From Bacteroidales bacterium (GTDB taxonomy: Bacteria > Bacteroidota > Bacteroidia > Bacteroidales > Muribaculaceae), in NCBI GenBank assembly GCA_910575545.1, contig CAJTFH010000013.1, positions 1-64,000 of the forward strand: a stretch of 64,000 nucleotides of DNA, given 5' to 3'. Both the position numbers and the translations under genes were made by a program. The notes beneath the pieces were generated by a model. The model was not told the DNA's origin, made no database searches, and saw nothing but the letters and a program-made list of their open reading frames with translations. Within the stretch, counting starts at the first letter, position 1. The number at the start of each line of letters is the position of its first letter. Positions 18,680 to 28,752 of this stretch are shown here, piece by piece.

Positions 18680-18710
18680 CAAAGGTAGCTGTTTTTTATT
18701 GAATTTCAAC
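18680..18710 (-). promoter_or_regulatory. rpsA promoter
   Basis: On the minus strand GTTG, 19 bases, TACCTTTG (18680-18687), an excellent match to the Bacteroidota primary promoter. The GC-rich leader between it and the start codon could hold an S1 autoregulation structure; I could not assign one. Confidence 0.75.
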
Positions 18711-18782
18711 GGAATCGGCGATTTTTTTGATGTGGCATGGATTTTTTTGATTTTTAGGGTGTGTTTCCGGTGATAATATGCG

Positions 18783-18790
18783 TATCTTTG
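18783..18790 (+). promoter_or_regulatory. -7 element before the secreted FN3-type protein
   Basis: TATCTTTG about 95 bases before the start at 18885. A clear -33 partner at the usual distance is not evident (TTTC lies 15 bases upstream). Confidence 0.45.
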
Positions 18791-18884
18791 TGAATATATG
18801 CATGTTGCATAGCCTGAGCATCTCCTGTGGCGTGAGCAATGGTGTCGGGGAGGCGCAAGAGGTTTCACAGTTAATCGAATTGCA

Positions 18885-21800
18885 ATGAAAAGAGTTCTGA
18901 GTTCAGTCGTGGCTGCCATCGGTTTTGCCTCGGCAGCGTGGGGGTCGGCGGATACGGCCTATGCATGGGGAGTGGTGGTTGATGCCGATTCGTGGCATGC
19001 CCAGGAGCCAGCCCGGGGATTTTACCGGATTCCGCTTTCCGGCACTCCGTCTGAGCTGCCGTTGATAAGGACGTCGGGCTATGTTGACTGCAATGCCGGG
19101 TCGCTTTATTTTGATGGCAAATTTATGTCGGTGGTAGAGGAGTCGGACTACGGAGGGCGCTCGGTCAGCTATTTTATCATCGATCCGGCCACCGGAATCA
19201 TGGCGGATATGGGTGTTCTCGACAGCAATTTTAAATCCTATTCCATGGTTTATGATGATGAGGCGAAGGTGGCGTATGGAAGTTTCGGCAATGCCAGAAC
19301 CGGTGCCACTTATTTCGGCACTTTCAACCCGGCAACGAGGGGTGTTAGAAAGCTGGCAGATTATTCCGACGGACTTTCGTTTTTCGGTATGGGTCTGACA
19401 GCTGATGGCCTGCTTGTCGCAATCGACAAAAACGGAGCGTTTTATCATGTCGGTAAAACCGACGGCAAGGTGCAGAAGATTGCCGACACGGGTGTGTCGA
19501 CTGCTTATCTTACATCCGGCGCAGTGAACCGCAAGACGGGAAAGTTCTATTATGCAACGAGCCTTGATTCGGGAAGTGCCCTTTATGAGATTGACCCGGA
19601 GACGGGGGCTGCGGAGAAGCTCTACGAGCTGCCCGACAACGAGGAAATCGTGTCGATGTTTTTCCCCGCCGATGCCATTGCCGATGACGCCCCGGGTGCG
19701 CCATCGGGTCTGAAAGTCGCTTTCGAGGGGGTGTCGCTTCAGGGGGAGATTCAGTTCGTTATGCCTGACAAGCTGGTCGACGGAACCGGTTTTTCGGGTG
19801 AGGCGGGTTACCGGGTCTATGTTGACGAGTCTGAAAAAGTGTCGGGTAATGCCCAAGCCGGAGCGTCGGTGACAGAGGCGATTGCCGTAGACAAACCTGG
19901 TGTTCACACATTCAGCGTGGTTGCCATAAATGCCGCGGGGGAAGGGGAAAGTAGCTCGGTGAGCGCCTATGCCGGAGCTGACATGCCGAAGCCGGTGGAA
20001 CATGTGGAGCTGAGTTACAGTGACGGCGGTTTTATGCTCAGGTGGGATGTGCCCAAGGGGGTTAATGGCGGCGCTGTTGACGTTGATGCCGTTGCATATC
20101 GCATCGTGCGCTATCCCGACGAGGAGGTTGTTGCGGAAGCCCATAAGGGGAATTCGTTTGCCGAGGCGTATGCCGAACCAGCTTCCGGGCTGCTCCCGGT
20201 GAGCTATTCGGTGCAGGCGGTCTGCGGAGATGTGGCTACCGAGCCGGTTAAATCGAATACCGTCACCTTGGGATTTGTAACACCCCCTTATCGCCAGCAA
20301 TTTTCATCGGCCGCGGATGTGGCCATGATGACGGTGTTGAATGCCAACAACGATAATAAGACCTGGGGATGGGATAAAAGGGGGTATATGGGATATTATT
20401 ATCATATGCAGAACGATGCGAATGATTATCTTGTGTTGCCTCCGGTGAAACTCGAAGGGGGCAAGAGCTATACATTCAGTTTTGATGCCTGGAAATGGAA
20501 TGCCAAATACCCTGATGAGACGGTGGCAGCTTATGTCGGCAGCGCTCCTGCGGCTGGGTCATTGACGACATGTGTTGTTGAACCATCGACGGTCGGGGCT
20601 ATTGAGCCGTCGATGTTGTCGGGGCGCTATGAGGCTCCTGCCGACGGGTTGTATTATTTCGCAGTCAAAGCCTGCTCCAAGGCCAACAGTTTCGCTTTGT
20701 TTGTCGATAACGTATCTGTGTCTGAGCCGTTGTCGGCCGGGTCTCCGGCGGCGGTGTCGGATTTGGCTGTTACGCCGGATCTTTATGGTGCATTGAAAGC
20801 TACGGTTAGTTTCACTGCGCCCGATCTGGATATTACCGGCGGGAAGCTCGACGGAATAGGCCGGGTGGAGATTTACCGTGGCGATGATCTCGCTTTTACC
20901 TTGCAGGCCGAACCGGGGGAAAGAGATTTGGCCTGGACTGATGAAAAAGCCGCCGCAGGGATGAACGTCTATGGTGTTGTGGCATACGGTGCAGACGGTT
21001 CTGTGGGTGAAAAGGCTGTTGCCTCGGCTTTCGTTGGTCATGGGCTTCCGGTGTCGCCGACCGGTTTCGAGACCCTCAGGGGAAGCAATCCGGGTGAGGT
21101 GGTTATGCGATGGAATGCCGTTGATACGGATGTCAACGGTCTTCGGTTCAATCCCGGAGAAATATCCTATACTATCGTTGCATTGGTCAACCAGCAGCAG
21201 GAGACTGTGGCGGAGGGGGTGGCCAACCCTGAATATACATATCAGGCGCAGGATGCTGAAGATGAGCAGGTGTTTATGCAATATGCTGTTTTTGCCCTTG
21301 ACAGAGAGGGGCGTGCAAGCGAGGGGGCGGTGTCGCGGGCGTTGGCAGTAGGTGCGCCTTATGGGTTGCCGCTACGGGAGTCTTTTGCCAACGGTATGCT
21401 GACGCATGAGATGGCGATGGAATCTGACGGAGCGGTATGGTGGGCGGCTACTGATGCGGAATATCCTGAGGTTGACAGTCAGGATGGCGACAACGGTTTT
21501 GCTGTAATGAGCGCCAATAATCTTGAGGAAGGTGCACGGTTGATTACCGGCCTGTTGGATCTTTCCGGAGCAGTGGAACCCCGTTTGTCATTCTGGTATT
21601 TCTGTCTGGATAATACGGATGAAAATACGTTGGCTGTCAGTGTGGATGATGGAAACGGGGTGTTGCCGCTTGGTGAAGCCTTGTCGATGGGGAAGGGGGA
21701 ACGGCGCACCTGGATGAGAACCGTGATGCCGCTGACGGATTATGCGGGAAAACAGGTGCAGCTGCAGTTCGAGGGGCTGATTCTGAAATATTCCTTGCTG

Positions 21801-22052
21801 ATGCTCGATAATATCGAGGTGGATGATGCCGCTGCAGGTATGGAGTCTTTAGCCGGTGGCGAAGTGGAAGCCGAAGTGAGGGTTGCCGGCGGTGAACTTG
21901 TTGTTGATGCTTCCGAGGGGGTGCCTGTAATGGTGGCCGATATGGCCGGGCGCGTTGTAGCCACCGGCAGGGGCGGTCTCAGAGTGTCTCTGCCGGTTGG
22001 GATTTATGTGGTTAAGGCTGGCGACTTCCGAAGGGTGATAAGTGTGGATTGA
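18885..22052 (+). CDS. Large secreted FN3/choice-of-anchor-J-type protein
   Basis: A 1,055-residue exported protein. Signal peptide MKRVLSSVVAAIGFASAAWG. Residues 25-265 look like a beta-propeller or quinoprotein-like stretch of repeated short strands (SYFIIDPATGIMADMGVLDS; ALYEIDPETGAAEKLYEL). Then fibronectin type III-like repeats alternate with two jelly-roll modules of the cleaved-adhesin/choice-of-anchor-J kind (about 465-615, LPPVKLEGGKSYTFSFDAW, FALFVDNVSV; and about 825-985, SFWYFCLDN, LLMLDNIEV). The last 70 residues resemble a Por-type C-terminal tail (VMVADMAGRVVATGRG, GIYVVKAGDFRR). No catalytic motif seen; adhesion or matrix binding is inferred. Confidence 0.75.
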   Translation: MKRVLSSVVAAIGFASAAWGSADTAYAWGVVVDADSWHAQEPARGFYRIPLSGTPSELPLIRTSGYVDCNAGSLYFDGKFMSVVEESDYGGRSVSYFIIDPATGIMADMGVLDSNFKSYSMVYDDEAKVAYGSFGNARTGATYFGTFNPATRGVRKLADYSDGLSFFGMGLTADGLLVAIDKNGAFYHVGKTDGKVQKIADTGVSTAYLTSGAVNRKTGKFYYATSLDSGSALYEIDPETGAAEKLYELPDNEEIVSMFFPADAIADDAPGAPSGLKVAFEGVSLQGEIQFVMPDKLVDGTGFSGEAGYRVYVDESEKVSGNAQAGASVTEAIAVDKPGVHTFSVVAINAAGEGESSSVSAYAGADMPKPVEHVELSYSDGGFMLRWDVPKGVNGGAVDVDAVAYRIVRYPDEEVVAEAHKGNSFAEAYAEPASGLLPVSYSVQAVCGDVATEPVKSNTVTLGFVTPPYRQQFSSAADVAMMTVLNANNDNKTWGWDKRGYMGYYYHMQNDANDYLVLPPVKLEGGKSYTFSFDAWKWNAKYPDETVAAYVGSAPAAGSLTTCVVEPSTVGAIEPSMLSGRYEAPADGLYYFAVKACSKANSFALFVDNVSVSEPLSAGSPAAVSDLAVTPDLYGALKATVSFTAPDLDITGGKLDGIGRVEIYRGDDLAFTLQAEPGERDLAWTDEKAAAGMNVYGVVAYGADGSVGEKAVASAFVGHGLPVSPTGFETLRGSNPGEVVMRWNAVDTDVNGLRFNPGEISYTIVALVNQQQETVAEGVANPEYTYQAQDAEDEQVFMQYAVFALDREGRASEGAVSRALAVGAPYGLPLRESFANGMLTHEMAMESDGAVWWAATDAEYPEVDSQDGDNGFAVMSANNLEEGARLITGLLDLSGAVEPRLSFWYFCLDNTDENTLAVSVDDGNGVLPLGEALSMGKGERRTWMRTVMPLTDYAGKQVQLQFEGLILKYSLLMLDNIEVDDAAAGMESLAGGEVEAEVRVAGGELVVDASEGVPVMVADMAGRVVATGRGGLRVSLPVGIYVVKAGDFRRVISVD

Positions 22053-22082
22053 GGTTGTTTATAGCTTGAACCGGTATAAACC

Positions 22083-22126
22083 AAGAGCACTAGTCGAACT
22101 AGTTTTACTAGTAGGGCTAGTGCTCT
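22083..22126. terminator. Nested bidirectional terminator rich in CTAG
   Basis: AAGAGCACTAG pairs with CTAGTGCTCTT, and inside it ACTAGT...ACTAGT forms a second stem. It lies between the convergent genes ending at 22052 and 22203. Four CTAG tetramers in about 40 bases is unusual. Confidence 0.75.
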
Positions 22127-22202
22127 TCTTTTGGGTTATTCCTTTTAGACTGGTGCTCTTTTCTTGTTTTGTAAAAGGGCTATCGCCTTTCAGGGTGACG
22201 GG

Positions 22203-24449
22203 TTACCGGATTACCATTTTCCGGTTGCCGACAACGTAGATGCCTGCGGGCAGGGTTTTGATCTGGGCTTCGGTTGCGTTGCGGAGCACGAGGGTGCCGG
22301 TTACGGTGTAGACGTCGGTGTTTGCATCAACGTTGCCGGTGCTTACTGATTCAACCCCTGACTGATTTTCCAGACGGACGCTGATGGTCTTGGATCCGTC
22401 GAGTGTCACATTGTAGATGCCGTCGGCATCGGCTTCGACTTTTGTGCCGGGAGTTTCTTCATCGTCGGCCTGGGGGGCTGTAGCTCCAGCTTCTGAGGTG
22501 AAGACTTCGATTGGCTTCTCAGAGTTGGTGTTTTTGAGTTTGATCAAAGTGCCTTCGAGTTCTGAAAGTGCGGCGGTTAAGTCGGTTACAGGAACAATAA
22601 GGTCTTTGGTAACCTCAACTTCGCAACCTTCGGCAACGTCGAATTTAGCTGTGTAGGTTTCGGGGTCCTTAGTGAGGAACATTTTCACTACATCGCCGTC
22701 GGCCAATGTTGCCTTGCAGCCATATTCATATGGGAGCAGTTCGTTGTTGAGGTAGATGTTGTGGGCGGTTACGATTTCTGCGGCATCGTATTTGGTGCTC
22801 CAGTTCATGATGTATTCTTTCATCAGTTCGCAGAAAGGGAATTCGTTGTAGCCTTCTGCAGGGTAGATGTTTTTCCGCTCGAAAGAGTCCTGGAATGTGA
22901 AGTAGTAGAAGTAGGGTGATTGCAGGTCATTCGGATTTTCGGGAGTGCTTTGGAACCGGATGTCTATGTCGGAATAGACAATGAATCTCCAGTCGAGTGT
23001 CATCGGTTCTACCTCAACGGTGATATGCATCCCTTCTTCAAGCGATGTGCTGGGGAAAAAGTCTTGGTGTGTTGTTGTGGATTCTCCGTTTACCACGGTG
23101 ACTTTCTTAAGGAGATATCCGGGTTTACGGTTGATGTAGAGCTGGCAGGCTTGTTCGGTGAATTCAACATCGTTTTCACCTTCTTTGAGATTGAGTGTTG
23201 TTGAGTTTACCCTTGCTTCAATTCCTTCGGGGTCGTTGACCGTGATTTTCGCAGAGAAAGCCTGATATTTTTCGGATTTGACAACGAAGTGGTTGTTGCC
23301 GGTGATTTTGAGGTCAACGTAGCTGAATACGGAACCAAGATCCATCTCTTCTCCGTTTGACGTTATACCAATGAATTTGTAGAGGTTAGAGTCGAAGTTG
23401 AGTTTTATCTTTTTCCCGCAGTGCACTTTCATGGACTGCCAGTTTTCAACCGGTTCATCGTCGATTTCGACAGAAGTGATGAAAGGAAGGTTCTCAATGG
23501 GGTCGGAAGTGATGGTAACATCGTAGTCTTCATCGGGGTAGTCTACAGCCACGACAATGTTGTCGTCGGCAGAGATATCAGAGAGATAATAGCGTCCGTA
23601 ACTGTCTTGTTGTTCTTTTCCGTTGACTTTCACAGAGTAAAGCTCCTGTCCGTAGGTGGAATGCCCGATGCTGACAGATGCCTTGGCTCCGTACATTTCG
23701 ACTTTTCGCGGTTCGTTGTTAACGAACTCGGACATGTCGACGTCTTTATAGTCGACCGAGATGCCTACCTTCGCAGGGTCGCCGATGATTGTAACCAGGA
23801 ATGTCGGAGTCTCGAATTCTGATGCGGGCACTATTGTGTAGCTGAAAATATCGCCGGAGACGATGTCGTAGCTTGATATGTTGCATTCTTTGAATGCGGT
23901 TACGTTATACTCTTTTTCGTCGGATACGCGCCATACTTTTGTGAGTTTGTAGTTCTCCGGGTCGTTCACGCATATATAAAGGCCTTGATATTGGCCGAGT
24001 GTGAATGTGTTAAGACCTTGGTCGGTTGGAATTTCATCTCCCCATGAGCCGCCTGCTTTAACGGTGATAAGGGTGGGGTCGGGGATGTTGAGCGACACTT
24101 TGGTCGGTTCATAAAGGTTGACCGAGATGGTCGAATTGTCTTGCAGGTCTGCTGTATTTAGTGTGCAGGTGTTTTCGGTAATGGTAGCGTTGTAATAGCT
24201 GTTGTAGACTACACTGCTGATGTTTTTTCCTTCGTCGATGAGCCTTATGAATACCGCTTCGCTATTGAATACCAATTCGGTGGATTCGCCTGTAAGGGTC
24301 ATAAGAGTGCCTTCCGGGCCGCCGTCGCGCACTTCGATTGCGTCGGGATAGCCGCAGTAGATTGTGACTGTTTTTGCCGCATGTGCGGGATTCACCCCCG
24401 CTGCCATAAAGGCCATCAACAAAGTGATGAGGGAATAGAGTTTTTTCAT
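22203..24449 (-). CDS. Large secreted protein of unknown function with Por-type tail
   Basis: A 748-residue exported protein with a clear signal peptide (MKKLYSLITLLMAFMAAGVNPAHA) and a C-terminal tail ending YVVGNRKMVIR that resembles the sorting/anchoring tails of Bacteroidota. The body is a series of beta-strand-rich repeats with recurring patterns of the kind KVTVVNGES/KVNGKEQ, suggesting six or so Ig-like or bacterial-repeat modules of 75-90 residues. A low-complexity DDEETPGT stretch precedes the tail. No enzyme motif is visible. The same kind of tail occurs in the products at 1660, 18885 and 59796. Function unknown. Confidence 0.7.
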   Translation of the reverse strand: MKKLYSLITLLMAFMAAGVNPAHAAKTVTIYCGYPDAIEVRDGGPEGTLMTLTGESTELVFNSEAVFIRLIDEGKNISSVVYNSYYNATITENTCTLNTADLQDNSTISVNLYEPTKVSLNIPDPTLITVKAGGSWGDEIPTDQGLNTFTLGQYQGLYICVNDPENYKLTKVWRVSDEKEYNVTAFKECNISSYDIVSGDIFSYTIVPASEFETPTFLVTIIGDPAKVGISVDYKDVDMSEFVNNEPRKVEMYGAKASVSIGHSTYGQELYSVKVNGKEQQDSYGRYYLSDISADDNIVVAVDYPDEDYDVTITSDPIENLPFITSVEIDDEPVENWQSMKVHCGKKIKLNFDSNLYKFIGITSNGEEMDLGSVFSYVDLKITGNNHFVVKSEKYQAFSAKITVNDPEGIEARVNSTTLNLKEGENDVEFTEQACQLYINRKPGYLLKKVTVVNGESTTTHQDFFPSTSLEEGMHITVEVEPMTLDWRFIVYSDIDIRFQSTPENPNDLQSPYFYYFTFQDSFERKNIYPAEGYNEFPFCELMKEYIMNWSTKYDAAEIVTAHNIYLNNELLPYEYGCKATLADGDVVKMFLTKDPETYTAKFDVAEGCEVEVTKDLIVPVTDLTAALSELEGTLIKLKNTNSEKPIEVFTSEAGATAPQADDEETPGTKVEADADGIYNVTLDGSKTISVRLENQSGVESVSTGNVDANTDVYTVTGTLVLRNATEAQIKTLPAGIYVVGNRKMVIR

Positions 24450-24551
24450 AATTAATTTGTGATAGATGATTATTGCCGATTATTATCGGATGGTTAATTG
24501 GTTTTCGGTACTGAAAATACGTAAATATCGGTGTTAAGAGAATATGTTTGC

Positions 24552-24559
24552 CAAAGATA
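24552..24559 (-). promoter_or_regulatory. -7 element for the secreted protein at 22203-24449
   Basis: TATCTTTG on the minus strand about 100 bases before the start codon. The rest of the AT-rich gap 24450-24896 shows no hairpin or reading frame that I can support. Confidence 0.5.
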
Positions 24560-24896
24560 GAAATAAAAAATCACAATTATGAAATTTTATGCAACATTCA
24601 TTAGAAAAAATGTTGAATATCTATTGGAAGGAGGCTGATGGGCTTACTGATGGTTAAATCCAGGTGTTCTCTTGTCGCGCGTTTTGTAATAGATGTTAAA
24701 ATGAGTGTGTAAGATGTTGTTTATATAACCAAGGGTGTTATTATAAATGGAGGGGTATGCTTATCGCCTATATTGTTAACTCTCTTTTTCTTCTTTGCGA
24801 AATAATTGCACCGGCATAAAAAGGGGGTAATGGACAGCGTGTTTAATGGAAAATGAGTATTTTTGGATTCCGAAATATTAATTGAGCATAAGTAAT

Positions 24897-26261
24897 ATGG
24901 CAAAGAAAGCGCAGTTTGCAACGAAAATAGGCCTTGTGGCGGCTACGGTGGGGTCGGCTATCGGTCTGGGTAACGTGTGGCGTTTCCCTGCGGAAACACA
25001 GGAGAACGGAGGCGCGGCGTTTTTGTTGCTTTATGTGGTGTGTGTGTTGTTGCTTGGCATTCCGGTGATGTTGGGAGAGATGTCGCTTGGGCGAGGGGGG
25101 CGCAGCGATGCCGTCGGTGTGTTCAAAAGGCTGACGCCCGGTTCGAAATGGTGGATTATCGGAGGTTTGGCCATTCTTGCCGCATACTTGATAACGGTGT
25201 TTTATATGGTTGTTGCAGGTTGGACTCTGGAATATCTGTGTGAGTCGGTCACCGGGGCGTTGTATACGCGGCCGGCGCCGGATGTCGCACCTGACCGGGC
25301 GCAATATCTTGAGGCGATGAACAGCCTGATTTACGGATGGTGGCAACCTGTTGTTGCCACGGTTGTGGTTGTGTTGCTGAATATGGTTATTCTGCTGAGG
25401 GGTGTTCAGAAGGGTATCGAGAAACTTTCCAATGTGCTCATGCCAGTGTTGTTTGTGGTGCTTGTGTGTCTGGTGGTTGTGTCGCTGACGCTTCCTGATG
25501 CGCGGTCAGGTGTTATGTATTTCCTTTCGCCTGATTTCTCCAAGATTACTCCTGCGGTTTTTGTCAATGCCCTTGGCCAGACTTTTTTCTCGCTCAGCCT
25601 CGGGATGGGGATTCTTGTGACCTATGCGTCTTATTATCCGAAGAACACCGATCTGCCTCGCACGTCGATGATTGTGGCTTTCACAAGCCTGTTTGTGGCC
25701 GTTCTGGTGGGGCTGATCATATTCCCTGCGGTTAAGTCATTCGGACTTGAGAAGGAGGGGCTTGAGGGCGCCACTCTGATTTTTGTGACGTTGCCTGAGG
25801 TGTTCGGCCGGATTTCTTATTCCCCTTTGTGGTCGTCGCTGTTTTTCGTGCTCCTGCTTGTGGCGGCAATAACGTCGACGGTATCTATTTCAGAGGTTGC
25901 GATAGCGTTTCTGATTGACCGTTTCGGGATGAAGCGCCGCAATGCGGTTTTGACAACATTGTTGCCCCTGTTGGTGCTGAGCCCGCTTTGTTCGTTGTCG
26001 CTGGGCCCGCTGAAGGGGTTCACTTTGTTCGGCATGACGATATTCGATTTCCTTGACAATTTCGCCACCAATATATTGCTGCCGATAGTCTCGATAGGCA
26101 CGTGCCTGTATGTGGGTTGGTTCGGGCCAAAACGGTTGCTCGACTGGCAGCTGACCAATTATGAGACGAAATGGTCGCCTTATACGGCTCCGGTGCTGTT
26201 TGTGCTGCGGTATGTTGCCCCGGTGCTGATTGTCGCGATACTTGTGTCACGATTTCTTTGA
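24897..26261 (+). CDS. Neurotransmitter:sodium symporter family transporter
   Basis: A sodium-coupled amino-acid or related transporter of the LeuT fold. The first helix carries the family signature almost intact (VAATVGSAIGLGNVWRFP, then ENGGAAFLLLY), where sodium and substrate bind. About 11-12 membrane helices can be counted in 454 residues, the usual number for bacterial members. I start at the ATG at 24897 (MAKKAQFATKIG) rather than the in-frame TTG 15 bases earlier. Substrate cannot be told; bacterial members carry tryptophan, leucine, tyrosine and similar. It stands alone in front of a glycosidase gene, 84 bases away. Confidence 0.92.
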   Translation: MAKKAQFATKIGLVAATVGSAIGLGNVWRFPAETQENGGAAFLLLYVVCVLLLGIPVMLGEMSLGRGGRSDAVGVFKRLTPGSKWWIIGGLAILAAYLITVFYMVVAGWTLEYLCESVTGALYTRPAPDVAPDRAQYLEAMNSLIYGWWQPVVATVVVVLLNMVILLRGVQKGIEKLSNVLMPVLFVVLVCLVVVSLTLPDARSGVMYFLSPDFSKITPAVFVNALGQTFFSLSLGMGILVTYASYYPKNTDLPRTSMIVAFTSLFVAVLVGLIIFPAVKSFGLEKEGLEGATLIFVTLPEVFGRISYSPLWSSLFFVLLLVAAITSTVSISEVAIAFLIDRFGMKRRNAVLTTLLPLLVLSPLCSLSLGPLKGFTLFGMTIFDFLDNFATNILLPIVSIGTCLYVGWFGPKRLLDWQLTNYETKWSPYTAPVLFVLRYVAPVLIVAILVSRFL

Positions 26262-26345
26262 GGGCGTGTCATAACAGTCCGGATACGCTAATCTGTTATC
26301 GGTTTCATTAAATTCAGATATTATCGATTACCATCATTGAATCAT

Positions 26346-28658
26346 ATGAAAAGGAGTTTTTGCAGGGGGGTGGCGGCACTTGGAGCCGTGTCTGTGGTTA
26401 TGACGGTTATGGCCGGGAATGCACCCCGGGGAGGGGAGATTATGTCTACGGCAGCTTACCGATGGGTCGGGGATACGATATTCCAAGGGCCGTTCAAGGC
26501 TTATGCCGCCGGGGCAGACCATATCGTTTCGGACTATTCTGCAGAGCCGGGATATTATATGGGGATAGATAAGGAATGGAAGTTGAAAAACGACATTTCG
26601 GCTTATCCGCGTCTGACCACCCCCAATAAATTGCATACTGCGATTTTCAATATGGGTCTCGACGAGATGGTGAACGCGGTTGAGCCTGACACTACCCTGC
26701 GGACGGGGCGCGAATGGCCGGGCGTGTGGACGCGGGATGTAAGCTATTCAATAATTCTGGCCATGGCTGCGCTTCAGCCTGAGGCGTCGCGCATCTCACT
26801 GGAGCATAAGATTTCACCGCGTGGACGGATTGTGCAGGATACAGGTTCCGGGGGTGCATGGCCTGTCAGCTCCGACCGCCAGATATGGGGAGTGGCGGCT
26901 TTCGAGGTTTACAAGACCACCGGCGACAAGGATTGGCTGCGCAAAATCTATCCGGTGATGAAGAATTCGCTTGAGGATGATTATAAGACCATCTATGACA
27001 AGGAGACGGGGCTGGTGCATGGTGAGACGTCGTTTATCGACTGGCGCGAGCAGAGCTATCCCCGCTGGATGCAGACTGCCGACATTTATCAGAGCGAAGC
27101 ACTTGGCACTTCGGTGGTGCACGCACAGGCGTGGCGCACTTTGGCCGAAATCGCGCGGCTGCTGGGCGAGGGGAATGAGGCCAGGATCTATGACAAGCGG
27201 GCAGATGATCTGGCCGATGCCATAAACCGCCGGTTGTGGATGGATGACAAGGGGTATTATGCGATGTATCTCTACGGGCGCGACAACCTGATTGTGAATC
27301 CGCGGGCAGAGACGTTGGGAGAGGCTCTGGCGGTGCTCTACGATGTGGCGTCGCCGCAGCGGGCCAAAGCGGTGACCGAGAACAATCCGACAACTCCATT
27401 CGGCACTGCCATTTTCTATCCGCAGATTGCCGACCAGCCGCCATACCACAACAATGCCCTGTGGCCCTGGGTCGCCGCCTACTGGGGTCTGGCCAATGCC
27501 AAGGCGGGCAATGAAGAGGGTGTGGTGCAGGCCATCGGCTCTATCTTCAGGCCGGCGGCGCTGTTTGCCACCAATAAGGAGAATTTCGTGCTCGACAACG
27601 GAGATATAGCCACTGAGCTTAATTCGTCGAATATGTTATGGTGCCTGTCGGGGAACCTGGCTATGACGATGAAGGTGTTGTTCGGTATAGACTATGGGGT
27701 TGACGGCATCAGCTTCCATCCGTTTGTGCCCAAGGCATTGGCCGCAGAGCGGCGGCTCGACGGGCTGAAATACCGAGATGCGGTGTTTAACATCGCAATC
27801 AGCGGTTACGGATTGCAGATTGCTGAATTCTATCTCAACGGCAAAAAGCATAAACCGTTTATCCCGGCTACGGTGAAGGGTGTGAATGATATACGGATTG
27901 TGATGGCCGACAACGAGATTGCACCGATGAAGGTCAATGAGACAGTGAATGCGAAGGCTCCGCTGACACCTGTGGCGCGCCTGAGCCATTATCCGTTGTT
28001 CGCGGCGGAGAATGTGCCGGTGAATAACCGTCTGGAGTGGAATCCGATTGAATATATAGACCATTATGTGGTGTTACGAAACGGCAAGCCGGTGGCCACC
28101 ACGCGGCGCACTTCATGGCCGGCCACTATTGCCGGTGAATATCAGGTTGTCGGTGTGGATAGTGACGGAATCGAGTCGTTTGCATCGCAGCCGTTGAGCA
28201 ATGCGGATGTTGTTTATGCGGAATTTGCAGATAAAAAGAGAACCATTGAATCGCCTGAGGCGTTGAACCTCCCGGCTGCACCTGTGGAGGGATGGGAAGG
28301 TGGAGGTTTCGCTGAAGTAGACCATGGGTCAGATGCCGGAACCGAGGTTGAGATACCGGCTGACGGGTGGTATTCCGTGAGTGTTCGTTATGCCAATGGC
28401 AACGGACCGGTGAACACGGAAAACCGCTGCGCGATACGCACTTTGACAATTGACGGCAGCCCGGCAGGCACTATCGTAATGCCCCAGCGCGGGGCCGGGA
28501 ACTGGAGCGACTGGGGTGAATCGAATTCGGTTGAGGTATTCCTCCCCGCCGGCAGGCATAGCGTAGGGGTGGTGTTTCTGCCTGAAAACGAGAATATGAA
28601 TCTCAAGGTGAACCATGCGTTGTTAGATAAGCTGGTTCTCCGCAAATTGGCCCGTTGA
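26346..28658 (+). CDS. Exported six-hairpin glycosidase with C-terminal carbohydrate-binding-like domain
   Basis: A 770-residue protein with a signal peptide (MKRSFCRGVAALGAVSVVMTVMA). Residues 90-480 show the (alpha/alpha)6-barrel repeats of the GH63/GH15/amylo-glucosidase-like superfamily: EWPGVWTRDVSYSIILA, GGAWPVSSDRQIWGVAAFEVY, ETSFIDWREQSYPRW and NNALWPWVAAYWGLA. A beta-sandwich and a final jelly-roll module (about 620-770, ADGWYSVSVRYANGNG, LKVNHALLDKLVLRK) resemble a carbohydrate-binding domain. It probably acts on a glycan in the periplasm or at the surface. Exact family, linkage and catalytic acids cannot be set by eye. The ATG at 26346 is preferred over a TTG nine bases earlier. 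Confidence 0.8.
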   Translation: MKRSFCRGVAALGAVSVVMTVMAGNAPRGGEIMSTAAYRWVGDTIFQGPFKAYAAGADHIVSDYSAEPGYYMGIDKEWKLKNDISAYPRLTTPNKLHTAIFNMGLDEMVNAVEPDTTLRTGREWPGVWTRDVSYSIILAMAALQPEASRISLEHKISPRGRIVQDTGSGGAWPVSSDRQIWGVAAFEVYKTTGDKDWLRKIYPVMKNSLEDDYKTIYDKETGLVHGETSFIDWREQSYPRWMQTADIYQSEALGTSVVHAQAWRTLAEIARLLGEGNEARIYDKRADDLADAINRRLWMDDKGYYAMYLYGRDNLIVNPRAETLGEALAVLYDVASPQRAKAVTENNPTTPFGTAIFYPQIADQPPYHNNALWPWVAAYWGLANAKAGNEEGVVQAIGSIFRPAALFATNKENFVLDNGDIATELNSSNMLWCLSGNLAMTMKVLFGIDYGVDGISFHPFVPKALAAERRLDGLKYRDAVFNIAISGYGLQIAEFYLNGKKHKPFIPATVKGVNDIRIVMADNEIAPMKVNETVNAKAPLTPVARLSHYPLFAAENVPVNNRLEWNPIEYIDHYVVLRNGKPVATTRRTSWPATIAGEYQVVGVDSDGIESFASQPLSNADVVYAEFADKKRTIESPEALNLPAAPVEGWEGGGFAEVDHGSDAGTEVEIPADGWYSVSVRYANGNGPVNTENRCAIRTLTIDGSPAGTIVMPQRGAGNWSDWGESNSVEVFLPAGRHSVGVVFLPENENMNLKVNHALLDKLVLRKLAR

Positions 28659-28752
28659 CAGCGGTTGCTGCGGAATCCAACAAGGCGTCTGCCGCCGGTT
28701 AACTGATGTTACAGGCGAGAATCGCATTATAGAGGTGTGATTTTCGCCTGTT

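Noticed and set aside
18903-20300. 465-codon open frame opposite the FN3-type secreted protein
   Set aside because: Antisense to a gene with a clear signal peptide and domain pattern; the translation is rich in His/Arg/Ile and has no recognisable features.
26262-26280. GAGGGCGTGTCATAACAG resembling the dispersed repeat end
   Set aside because: Only the first dozen or so bases resemble AGAGGGTGTGTCATAATGG and no partner end is present; chance or a very old remnant.
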